Assembly (NCBI GenBank): GCA_016290835.1 | Contig: JAEEVG010000028.1 | Span: 1 to 32,203 of the forward strand | DNA from: Bacteroidales bacterium | GTDB lineage: Bacteria; Bacteroidota; Bacteroidia; Bacteroidales; UBA932 | DNA: 32,203 bases | Reading direction: 5' to 3' | In this document: in pieces, positions 19,642 to 27,079 of the stretch | Position numbering within the stretch: the first letter of the stretch is position 1 | Layout of the letters: the number at the start of each line of letters is the position of its first letter | The notes under the pieces: generated by a model | What the model saw: the letters and a program-made list of their open reading frames with translations, nothing else | Told to the model about the DNA's origin: nothing | The model's database searches: none | Translations under genes and position numbers: made by a program

Positions 19642-20358
19642 ATGCGTAAAATCATCTCCTGCCTGATGCTGGGCATCCTGCTTTGCAGTGCCGCGGTCGC
19701 GGGCGTCCCGCGCCAGCGGATCTCCATCCTGGGCGATTCGTATTCCACCTTCATCGGCTATATCCCCGAGGGCAATGCCATCTGGTACACGGGCAGCACG
19801 GCCCGCACCGACGTCACGAGCGTACGCCAGACCTGGTGGTGGAAGGTCATCAAAGAGGGGGGCTACCTGCTGGAGAAGAACGATTCCTTCAGCGGGGCCA
19901 CCGTTTCCTTCACCGGCTACAACCAGGCCGACTACAGCGACCGGTCCTTCATCACGCGCCTGCCGCGCGTGGGCAGTCCGGACATCCTGCTGATTTTCGG
20001 CTGTATCAACGACAGCTGGGCGGGGGTCCCGGTCGGGGAGTTCAAGTATGAGGACATCACGCTTCCGGACCTGTATACCTACCGGCCGGCCCTGGCGAAA
20101 CTGCTGGAGGAGGCGCAGTCCCGGCTTCCCAACGCGGAGATCTACTACATCATCGGCGAGGGATTGCGGGAGGACATCACTTCTTCCACGCGGGAGATCT
20201 GCGAGCATTTCGGGGTGCCGTACATCCAACTGCACGACATCGCCGTCCAGGAAGGTCACCCCACCATCGCCGGGATGGAAGCCATCGCCGCCCAGGTGCT
20301 CGCGGTGATCCGCCCGGAAGAGCCGGCGGCCGAAGCCCCGGCGGAAGAAATCAAATGA
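19642..20358 (+). CDS. SGNH/GDSL-family hydrolase, secreted esterase-like
   Basis: A 238-residue exported hydrolase with a signal peptide at about residues 1-20 (SAAVAG). The SGNH blocks are visible: GDSYS with nucleophile Ser33, SGAT supplying the Gly, GCINDSW supplying the Asn, and GHPTIAGM supplying the His. The core size is typical for this fold. Many SGNH proteins beside glycosidases are carbohydrate O-acetyl esterases, so deacetylation of galactan or pectin fragments is plausible but not shown. It is cotranscribed with the upstream GH2 gene (12-base gap). Its last 8 bases overlap the end of the convergent small lipoprotein gene. The C-terminus is Ala/Glu-rich. Confidence 0.85.
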   Translation: MRKIISCLMLGILLCSAAVAGVPRQRISILGDSYSTFIGYIPEGNAIWYTGSTARTDVTSVRQTWWWKVIKEGGYLLEKNDSFSGATVSFTGYNQADYSDRSFITRLPRVGSPDILLIFGCINDSWAGVPVGEFKYEDITLPDLYTYRPALAKLLEEAQSRLPNAEIYYIIGEGLREDITSSTREICEHFGVPYIQLHDIAVQEGHPTIAGMEAIAAQVLAVIRPEEPAAEAPAEEIK

Positions 20359-20707
20359 GTTTGTTGACGGCCTCGGCCTGACGCCGGCTCAGGCGCCAGA
20401 CTTTATCGTCCAACTGGAAATAACGCCTGTCCGCGGAAAAGAGCAGCAGGTAGGACGCGCCGCTCTCGTCGAAGAACGAGACGAGGGTGGTCGGGGTGAA
20501 GTTCGTGCTCGCAGGTACTCCGTCCCGGATGAGTGCCAGGACGGCAGCGCCGTCTACCACGATCTGTCCTTCCGATTCGGGAATATCGATCGAAGCGGCG
20601 CTGAAAATATTCCAAGCGGGATATTCGTCGGCGAAGGTCCGGCTCTGGCAGGCGCCCAGGGCGGCGAGGACGAACAGTGAAAGGAGAATATGGCGGGCGG
20701 CTTTCAT
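20351..20707 (-). CDS. Small lipoprotein of unknown function
   Basis: A 118-residue protein with a lipoprotein signal: a basic start MKAARHILL, a hydrophobic core, and lipobox LGAC with Cys20. The mature part is short and mixed alpha/beta, with IPESEGQIVVDGAA and LVSFFDESGASYLLLFSAD. The C-terminus DDKVWRLSRRQAEAVN is basic. I do not recognise a family. The ATG at 20707 is chosen because upstream in-frame codons lie on or before the -7 box at 20726-20733. It is monocistronic, convergent with the SGNH gene (8-base overlap of ends) and divergent from the EF-hand gene. Confidence 0.7.
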   Translation of the reverse strand: MKAARHILLSLFVLAALGACQSRTFADEYPAWNIFSAASIDIPESEGQIVVDGAAVLALIRDGVPASTNFTPTTLVSFFDESGASYLLLFSADRRYFQLDDKVWRLSRRQAEAVNKLI

Positions 20708-20725
20708 GGTGTTTCTGCTTTTTCG

Positions 20726-20733
20726 CAAAGTTA
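20726..20733 (-). promoter_or_regulatory. Promoter -7 box for the small lipoprotein
   Basis: Minus-strand TAACTTTG, a match to TAnnTTTG, 18 bases before the ATG at 20707. It sits within a short inverted repeat TTTCGC/GCGAAA (20721-20739). No clear -33 TTTG was found. Confidence 0.5.
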
Positions 20734-20754
20734 GCGAAAAGGAATGAAATTTTG

Positions 20755-20762
20755 TATCTTTG
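20755..20762 (+). promoter_or_regulatory. Promoter -7 box for the EF-hand/GT operon
   Basis: TATCTTTG matches TAnnTTTG, 17 bases before the ATG at 20780, with TTAG (one mismatch to TTTG) 20 bases upstream. It rules out the in-frame ATG at 20744, which lies upstream of the box. It is only 21 bases from the opposing -7 box, so the two polymerase sites overlap. Confidence 0.55.
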
Positions 20763-20779
20763 TACAAAACACATCAATT

Positions 20780-22981
20780 ATGGCACAGAAACAAAACACC
20801 GGCTATCCTTGGCAGTATTGCTCCCTCGGCGGAGTGGCCAGGGTCGGCATCACCTCGGGCGAGGATATCGCCCACCTCGGCGAACTTGACCAGAAACTTT
20901 GGACGGTTCTCAGCTGTCCGACCAGGGACCTCGCCATCGACGAGCGGACCCTCTCCCTCATCGACACCGACGGCGACGGCCGCGTCCGCGTGGCCGAGGT
21001 CGTGGCGGCGGCCCAGTGGCTGACCTCCGTGGTCAAGGACAAAGACGCCATCCTCAAAGGGGAGAGCGTACTGAAACTCGACGGTATCAATACGGAATGC
21101 GAAGCCGGACAGAAACTTTATAATTCCGCGAAGCAGATCCTCTCGAACCTCGGTCTCGAGAAGGACGAGATCACGGTGGACGAAGCCGCCGACAGCGTGG
21201 CCATCTTCGCGAAGACCCGCTTCAACGGTGACGGCGTCATCACGCAGGCTTCCGCCGAGGACGAGACTCTGAAGCCGCTCATCGCGACGATTGCCGAGAA
21301 GATCGGCCCGACCACCGACCGCAGCGGAGAGCCTGGCGTCACGGCCGAGCAGATCGAGACCTTCTACACAGCGCTGTCCGACTATGCCGCCTGGCAGGAT
21401 GCTGCCGCGGCCGACCAGGCCGCGATCCTGCCCTACGGGGACAATACCGCCGCCGCCCTCGCCGCCTGCGAGGCGGTGAAGGACAAGGTGGCCGACTTCT
21501 TCATGCGCTGCAAGCTGATCCGCTTCGATGCGTCCATCGCTCCGGCCGTGGACGTGTCGGCCGACAAGGTCGGCGCCATCAGCGAAAAGAACCTCGCCAC
21601 GCAGGGCGAAGAGATCGCCACTTATCCGCTGGCGCGCCCGAACGAGGATGCGCTCCTGCCGCTGGATGCCGTCAACCCTGCCTGGCAGGCTGCCTTCGCC
21701 ACCCTGAAAGCCCTCGTGCTCGACGTGGATGCCCCCGGGGCGAAGACTCTCTCCGAGAAGCAGTGGGCGGACATACTCGCCAAGTTCGGTCCCTACTGCG
21801 CCTGGCAGGGCGCGAAGAAGGGCGAAGCCGTCGAGGCCCTCGGCCTGGACGAAGTCAAGGCGCTGCTCAAGGCCGACCGCAAGGCCGAACTGCTCGCCCT
21901 GGTCGACGCCGACAAGGCCCTTGAGCAGGAAGCCGCCTCGATCGATGACGTCAAGAAGCTGATGCTCTGCTACCGCGACTTTGCCAAGTTGCTCCGCAAC
22001 TACGTGATTTTCACTGACTTCTACGGGCGCGCAGACGGTACCCGCGGCATCTTCGAGGTGGGCAAGCTCTATATCGACGAACGCTGCTGCGACCTCTGCA
22101 TCAAGGTCTCCGACATGGGGGCCCACGGCGATATGCCCAAGCTCAGCGGGATGTTCCTGCTCTACTGCAAGTGCACCTCCAAGACCAAGGCCGCCACGAT
22201 GGACATCGTCGCCGTGATGACCGACGGTCATACCCGCGACCTGCGGCCGGGCAAGAACGGCCTCTTCTACGATCTCGAGGGAGGCGACTGGGATGCCGTG
22301 ATCACCAAGGTGGTCGAGAATCCGATCAGCGTCAAGGAAGCCTTCTGGGCTCCATACCGCAAGGTGGCCCGCTTCATTTCCGACAAGATCGACAAGAGTG
22401 CGGCCGACAAGGATGCCGCCGCGCTGACGAAGCTCCAGACCACGGCCGACGCCGGCCCCGCCGGTGCCAAGCAGCCGTTCGACGTCGGCAAGTTCGCCGG
22501 CATCGCCGCCGCCATCGGCCTGGCCATTGCCGGCATCGGCGGCGCCCTGGCCTTGATCGGCACGGCCATCAAGGGCATGACCTGGTGGCAGTGGCTCATC
22601 GTGATCGCCGCGGTGCTGCTCATCATCTCGGGTCCGTCCTGCTTCATCGCCTGGCGCAAGCTGCGCAAGCGCAACCTCGGTCCGGTGCTCAACGCCAACG
22701 GCTGGGCCGTCAACTCGCAGGTCCTCGTGAACATCCTCTTCGGCAAGACCCTCACCAGCGTGGCCAAGTATCCGAAACTCAAGCTCAAGGATCCGTATGT
22801 CAAGCACACGCCCTGGTGGCGCAAGTGCCTGCGCTGGCTGATCTTCCTGGCGGTGGTCGCTTTCTGTGTCGGCTATTTTACCAATAATCTGAAGTGGATG
22901 GGCATTGAACGCAAGCCCAAGGCCGAGCCGGTGGAGCAGGTGGAGACTCCGGCTCCGGAAGCTGTGCCCGAAGCCGAATAA
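20780..22981 (+). CDS. EF-hand-containing membrane protein of unknown function
   Basis: A 733-residue protein with no N-terminal signal. A complete EF-hand loop is present at residues 62-73 (DTDGDGRVRVAE; Asp62, Asp64, Asp66, Glu73), and a degenerate second loop with NGDGVIT lies near residues 150-156. The middle is acidic, Ala-rich and helical. A cysteine cluster CCDLC (436, 437, 440) plus CKC (463, 465) could bind metal. Three membrane helices follow at about 571-593, 600-620 and 683-702, then a Pro/Glu-rich tail. So a large soluble, probably cytoplasmic part with calcium- and perhaps zinc- or iron-binding sites sits on a C-terminal membrane anchor. Its stop codon overlaps the start of the glycosyltransferase by one base (TAATG), pointing to coupled expression. 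The function is unknown to me. Confidence 0.8.
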   Translation: MAQKQNTGYPWQYCSLGGVARVGITSGEDIAHLGELDQKLWTVLSCPTRDLAIDERTLSLIDTDGDGRVRVAEVVAAAQWLTSVVKDKDAILKGESVLKLDGINTECEAGQKLYNSAKQILSNLGLEKDEITVDEAADSVAIFAKTRFNGDGVITQASAEDETLKPLIATIAEKIGPTTDRSGEPGVTAEQIETFYTALSDYAAWQDAAAADQAAILPYGDNTAAALAACEAVKDKVADFFMRCKLIRFDASIAPAVDVSADKVGAISEKNLATQGEEIATYPLARPNEDALLPLDAVNPAWQAAFATLKALVLDVDAPGAKTLSEKQWADILAKFGPYCAWQGAKKGEAVEALGLDEVKALLKADRKAELLALVDADKALEQEAASIDDVKKLMLCYRDFAKLLRNYVIFTDFYGRADGTRGIFEVGKLYIDERCCDLCIKVSDMGAHGDMPKLSGMFLLYCKCTSKTKAATMDIVAVMTDGHTRDLRPGKNGLFYDLEGGDWDAVITKVVENPISVKEAFWAPYRKVARFISDKIDKSAADKDAAALTKLQTTADAGPAGAKQPFDVGKFAGIAAAIGLAIAGIGGALALIGTAIKGMTWWQWLIVIAAVLLIISGPSCFIAWRKLRKRNLGPVLNANGWAVNSQVLVNILFGKTLTSVAKYPKLKLKDPYVKHTPWWRKCLRWLIFLAVVAFCVGYFTNNLKWMGIERKPKAEPVEQVETPAPEAVPEAE

Positions 22982-24183
22982 TGGACCGTCCGACCATCTT
23001 TTCTCCGCAGAAGGCCAATGTGGGCCTGTTCTGCGACGTGTTCCCGCCCGTTATGGACGGGGTGTCCGTGTGCATGCAGAATTATGCCCGCTGGATGCAG
23101 CAGAAGGTGGGCGGGGTCTGCGTGGTCACGCCCAACGTGCCGGGCACGGATTACAGCCGGCTCGATTACCAGGTCTTCGATTATTTCTCGATTCCCGTCC
23201 CCATGCGCCACCCGTATGTGACGGGCATTGCGGAGATCGACCCGACCTTCCTCGCGAAGATCGCCACGACGCGCTTCAAGATCCTGCACGCGCACTGTCC
23301 CTTCGCCTCCGGTATGGCGGCGATGCGCATCGCCCGCCTGCAGAAAGTCCCGCTCGTTGCCACCTTCCACTCCAAATACCGCGACGATTTCGCCCGGGTG
23401 ATGCCCAAACTGGCGGTGGATATGGTCATCGACCAGATCATCGATTTCTACGAACGCGCCGATCTGGTCTGGGTGCCGCAGGAGTCGGTGGTGGACGTGA
23501 TCCGCGAATATGGCTTCAAGGGGCACGTGGAGGTGATGGACAATGGTTCCGACCTCGTCGACGACTATCCGGAGAGTTATTTCGTGGAAGCTCGCCGGCG
23601 CCTGGGGATCGCCCCGGAGGAGTTCGTGATGCTCTTTGTGGGCCAGCACATCTGGGAGAAGAACCCGCGGCTGATCATCGAGAGCCTCGCCCGCATCCCC
23701 GACATCCCCTTCCGGATGTATTTCGTGGGCGTGGGCTATGCCGCCGAGGGCATGCGCGAACTGGTCTCCGAGCGTGGCCTGGACGGCAAGGTAACTTTCG
23801 TGGGCTCGATCACGGACCGCTCGAAACTGACGGATTACTACGCCGCCTCGGATCTGTTCCTCTTCCCGTCGCTGTACGACAACGCCCCGCTCGTGGTGCG
23901 CGAAGCGGCGGCCCTTCACAGCCCTTCGGTGATGGCCCGGGACGCCACCGCCTCCACCATCCTCCGGGATGGCGAGAACGGCTTCCTGGTGGAGAATGAC
24001 CCGGAGCGGATGGCCGCGCTGCTGCGTGAACTGATCCACGACCCAGCGCGTGTGCACCGCGTAGGCCTGCAGGCTTCCAAGAGCATCGTGCGCTCCTGGG
24101 AGGATTGTGTGGAGGAGGTCCTGGACCGCTACAATGTGCTGCTGCGCAGCCGCGGCCTGCCGCTTATCGAACGTCCAGCGTAG
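22981..24183 (+). CDS. GT4-family glycosyltransferase
   Basis: A 400-residue retaining GT-B glycosyltransferase, cytoplasmic or membrane-peripheral. The N-terminal domain begins VGLFCDVFPPVMDGVSV, the glycine-containing acceptor loop of GT4 enzymes, followed by HAHCPFASGMAAMRIAR and LVATFHSKYRDDF. The C-terminal donor domain has LFVGQHIWEKNP, VTFVGSITDR and DLFLFPSLYDNAPLVVREAA. The EX7E-type motif is present as Asp300-X7-Glu308, the first Glu being Asp. The family includes diacylglycerol glucosyl- and phosphatidylinositol mannosyltransferases as well as polysaccharide enzymes, so the acceptor is open. Coupling to the EF-hand membrane protein suggests a shared envelope or glycolipid task. Its last 20 bases overlap the convergent macroglobulin-like gene. 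Confidence 0.88.
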   Translation: MDRPTIFSPQKANVGLFCDVFPPVMDGVSVCMQNYARWMQQKVGGVCVVTPNVPGTDYSRLDYQVFDYFSIPVPMRHPYVTGIAEIDPTFLAKIATTRFKILHAHCPFASGMAAMRIARLQKVPLVATFHSKYRDDFARVMPKLAVDMVIDQIIDFYERADLVWVPQESVVDVIREYGFKGHVEVMDNGSDLVDDYPESYFVEARRRLGIAPEEFVMLFVGQHIWEKNPRLIIESLARIPDIPFRMYFVGVGYAAEGMRELVSERGLDGKVTFVGSITDRSKLTDYYAASDLFLFPSLYDNAPLVVREAAALHSPSVMARDATASTILRDGENGFLVENDPERMAALLRELIHDPARVHRVGLQASKSIVRSWEDCVEEVLDRYNVLLRSRGLPLIERPA

Positions 24184-25849
24184 CGAAGGCCGAGACGGCT
24201 TCGCCGCCGTCGTCCATCCCTTCCGCCACCGCTTCAAAACGTCCGCCGTACGCGGGCGTTTTGCATTCCAGGGTGAGGGTCTCGCCGGGCTCGAGGGTGA
24301 GCAGCGGATGCCACCAGATGGTCTGGCGGTAGTCGGGGTAGTCGCTCCCGACACCCGCACAGGTATAGGCGAGGGGCAGCGAGCAGCCTTGGAAATCGAC
24401 GATGCGCACGTTGTCTTCGAACTGCATCGAGGGGAGGGTGCCCTTGTAGGTGACGAAGTTGACCACGCCGTTGAAGTTGCGGGCCCCGAGGAAATAGGAG
24501 TCCTGGTAGATGTCGATGTGGTCGACAAGCAGCGGGTCGTAGCCGATGATCTTCTCGTGGTCGAGCACGGGGATGCCGTCCAGCAGGACGAGAGCCGCTC
24601 CCTGCGGGAAGGAATAATTACCCAGCAGGTCCACCACGCGTACCTGCAATTCGCGTTTCCCGTCCACGCGCCGGACCCGCAGTTCGGGGATGAACTCGAT
24701 GAAGACCTCCTCCATCACCGGGAAGCGGGTGTAGTCGTCGAGGATGTAGCGGGTACGGTCCCGTTCGTCGAAGACCAGGTGCCGGCGGACCGGGATGGCG
24801 GTATAGAGGGTGTCGGCGTCGAAATTCTTCTCGAGCTGCATTCCGAGACTGCGCAGCCGCAAGGCGGAGGCATAGTCCCCGCTCATCTCCAGGCGCGGAA
24901 TCTGCCCGGCGTCCAGGTTGAGGAAGGGGTTCTCGAGCTCGAGGTGGCAGACGTTGTCCCGTCCGATGCCCTCGATCTCCAGGAACATTTCCCGCTCTCC
25001 GTAGATGTTATCGGTGAAGAAGGTGGCCCGGCCGTCTTCGGAGATGGATTCTGAATAAATGTTTTCGCCGCCGCCCGGGGAAGAAATGAAGGCGTATTTG
25101 TAGATCAGGTCCTGCATCCCTGCGGCGTCCAGGCCGCTCACGCGGGCCCGGATGATTTCACCCTCGTATTCGGGGATGACCCCGGGGGAGAAACGCCCCT
25201 GCGCAGGCAGCCTGCGGATCCCGTCCACGAAATCGGTGATTCCCAGGCCCGCAGGGGCGGGAATGCCGTCTGCGTGGTGCACGCCGAGTTGGAAGCGGAC
25301 CGTCTGCGTCCCGTTGTTGGTCACGCTGATCTGCGTGGCGGAGGACCTGGAGGCGGAGCCGCCGGTGCGGATGGAGAGGGCGCCGGCCGTCTGGCGGGCG
25401 GGCGCCGCGGGAGCGTGTTCCACGATCCCGACCCCTTCCGGGGAGCGGTCGGTGGTGAAGGTATTGAAGACGGAGAAGGTCCGCGCGCCGGTCAGCGCAT
25501 CGAAGCCCTCTTCGGAGGCGCCCAGGAGGGTGTAGGCGAACAGGCGGTAGTTGCCGGTCGGAAGCGCGGTGGGCAGGAAGAAACGCCCGGCGCCGCGCCC
25601 GTGGTCCAGAGCGATCTTGGCGGTGTGCACCAGCCCTTGCGGGGAATGGATTTCCACATAGGCGATCTTGCTGAGGGTGGAGTAGCGGCCCGTGGCGGCA
25701 TTCAGGCACCAGGCCGACATCCACACGGCGTCTCCGGCCACATAGACGTCCCGGTCGGTGGACACGTAGACCCGTTCGCGTACGCGCTGCTGCGCGCTCA
25801 GCGGGAGTGCGGTCAGGCAGAGGGAAAGCAGTATCAGGAGTCTTTTCAT
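24164..25849 (-). CDS. Secreted macroglobulin/plug-like protein of a DUF4249 operon
   Basis: A 561-residue exported protein with signal peptide MKRLLILLSLCLTALPLSAQ. Residues about 22-125 look like an alpha-2-macroglobulin MG2-type beta domain (ERVYVSTDRDVYVAGDAVWM, then LPTGNYRLFAYT). Residues about 430-500 resemble a TonB-receptor plug without a barrel: VLLDGIPVLDHEK, HIDIYQDSYFLGARNFNG, VVNFVTYKG. The C-terminus is beta-rich and ends in a region with WWHPLLTLEPGETLTLE. It is the last gene of the minus-strand operon, 6 bases after the DUF4249 gene. It may act as an outer-membrane-associated partner of the upstream receptor. The role is unknown, and the domain calls are by pattern only. Confidence 0.75.
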   Translation of the reverse strand: MKRLLILLSLCLTALPLSAQQRVRERVYVSTDRDVYVAGDAVWMSAWCLNAATGRYSTLSKIAYVEIHSPQGLVHTAKIALDHGRGAGRFFLPTALPTGNYRLFAYTLLGASEEGFDALTGARTFSVFNTFTTDRSPEGVGIVEHAPAAPARQTAGALSIRTGGSASRSSATQISVTNNGTQTVRFQLGVHHADGIPAPAGLGITDFVDGIRRLPAQGRFSPGVIPEYEGEIIRARVSGLDAAGMQDLIYKYAFISSPGGGENIYSESISEDGRATFFTDNIYGEREMFLEIEGIGRDNVCHLELENPFLNLDAGQIPRLEMSGDYASALRLRSLGMQLEKNFDADTLYTAIPVRRHLVFDERDRTRYILDDYTRFPVMEEVFIEFIPELRVRRVDGKRELQVRVVDLLGNYSFPQGAALVLLDGIPVLDHEKIIGYDPLLVDHIDIYQDSYFLGARNFNGVVNFVTYKGTLPSMQFEDNVRIVDFQGCSLPLAYTCAGVGSDYPDYRQTIWWHPLLTLEPGETLTLECKTPAYGGRFEAVAEGMDDGGEAVSAFATLDVR

Positions 25850-25855
25850 CGCTTG

Positions 25856-27079
25856 CTAATAGTGGTTGTTGGGCCAGTCGGCGGGTTTGTTCTTGGTGCC
25901 GCCCGCGAGCCGGCAGTCCACGCAGGTGCGGGAGGCCCACACGTAGACTTCGGCGCCGGTCATGGGATCGACATTGATGGTCTGCGGGAGGAAGCCGTTC
26001 TTCTCGTAGTATTCCTGGAAATCACCGGGGGTGATTTCCTCCACGTCGTCTTCCCGCACGAGCCTGCGCAGAGTGCAGAAGTGTTCCAGGGAATTGTCGT
26101 AGTACATCCGGGCCTCGGCCTGCCGGGCCGCGCCGATGTAGCCGAGTACGGGGAGGTCGGGGTCGGACAGGCAGCGGATATTGCCGGCCATCTGGCTCGG
26201 GGTCGGGGAGAAGATCGTGCCCTGGTTCTGCGAGTTGTCCTCGATGTTCTTCCAGTACAGGTAGGCCTCCTCGGTCATCGCCTCCAGGCGGACGTCCAGC
26301 CGGTAGAGGACCGACAGCCGCTGGTCCGCGGCCGGGACGCGGTGGAACTCCAGGTCCACGAAGCGGTCTTCCGTCTGCTCGACCGTGTTGAAGATGCGGA
26401 TCTCCGGGGAGTAGTACTCCTTCCAGCAGTAATAGGTGTTCTCGTTGGCGGGGAACCGGATGAGTCCTTCGCGGGGCCGGCGGGTGGCGCGGGCCACTTC
26501 GGGATCGTAATAGTGGGTGGCGTACAGGAGAGCCGTGTATTCCCAGGCCTCGTCGTAGGTCCAGCGGAAGTAGTGGTGCCCGTGGCAATGCATGCTCAGG
26601 GCGACGTTCAATTCCTGGCGCTGATCATCGAGGATGTAGGTCAGGTCGTCGATGACCGGGGCGGAGCAGGGCTCGATCCATTCTGTCTCGAAGACCTCCC
26701 CGGTGGAGGGCGTCTCGAAATGGACGCGGTAGCGGGTATTCTCGTCGAGGCTGCGGGTGTCGAAGGTCAGGGCGGACACGCTGGAGCGGAATGCCTGGTC
26801 GACGCCGGAGAGATCCGCTTCGTCCATCGGCAGGAGTTTTCCGCCGTTCTCAGCCTCGATGTAGCCCGTGAATTCGGGCATCTTGATGGATTCCGAAACC
26901 CCGATCGGATAGACCCGGGAGAAGAGGAAGGTGCTGGTGGACCCGGGGTGGATGTCGCCTTCGATGACCAGGCGGCGGTCCGAACTCACGACATCCGGAT
27001 GGAAGGGATAGATGCAGGAGGCCGTCGTCAGCAGGAGGGCGAGCAGGGCTGCGGTGCGGAGTATATGCTTAGGAGCCAT
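25856..27079 (-). CDS. DUF4249 lipoprotein
   Basis: A 407-residue lipoprotein. The signal is MAPKHILRTAALLALLLTTASC, with Cys22 as the lipidation site in a slightly unusual box (TASC). The mature start RLVIEGDIHPG followed by FLFSRVYPIG is typical of DUF4249, as is the C-terminal CVDC (Cys386, Cys389) followed by RLAGGTKNKPADW. DUF4249 proteins are Bacteroidota-specific and sit beside TonB-dependent receptors, much as SusD proteins do, but with no known ligand. The ATG overlaps the receptor's stop by one base (TGATG), so they are translationally coupled. It is probably the surface partner of the upstream receptor. Confidence 0.88.
   Translation of the reverse strand: MAPKHILRTAALLALLLTTASCIYPFHPDVVSSDRRLVIEGDIHPGSTSTFLFSRVYPIGVSESIKMPEFTGYIEAENGGKLLPMDEADLSGVDQAFRSSVSALTFDTRSLDENTRYRVHFETPSTGEVFETEWIEPCSAPVIDDLTYILDDQRQELNVALSMHCHGHHYFRWTYDEAWEYTALLYATHYYDPEVARATRRPREGLIRFPANENTYYCWKEYYSPEIRIFNTVEQTEDRFVDLEFHRVPAADQRLSVLYRLDVRLEAMTEEAYLYWKNIEDNSQNQGTIFSPTPSQMAGNIRCLSDPDLPVLGYIGAARQAEARMYYDNSLEHFCTLRRLVREDDVEEITPGDFQEYYEKNGFLPQTINVDPMTGAEVYVWASRTCVDCRLAGGTKNKPADWPNNHY

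Noticed and set aside
20744-20779. Longer N-terminus for the EF-hand protein starting at an ATG at 20744
   Set aside because: This ATG lies upstream of the -7 promoter box at 20755-20762 and so would not be on the transcript.
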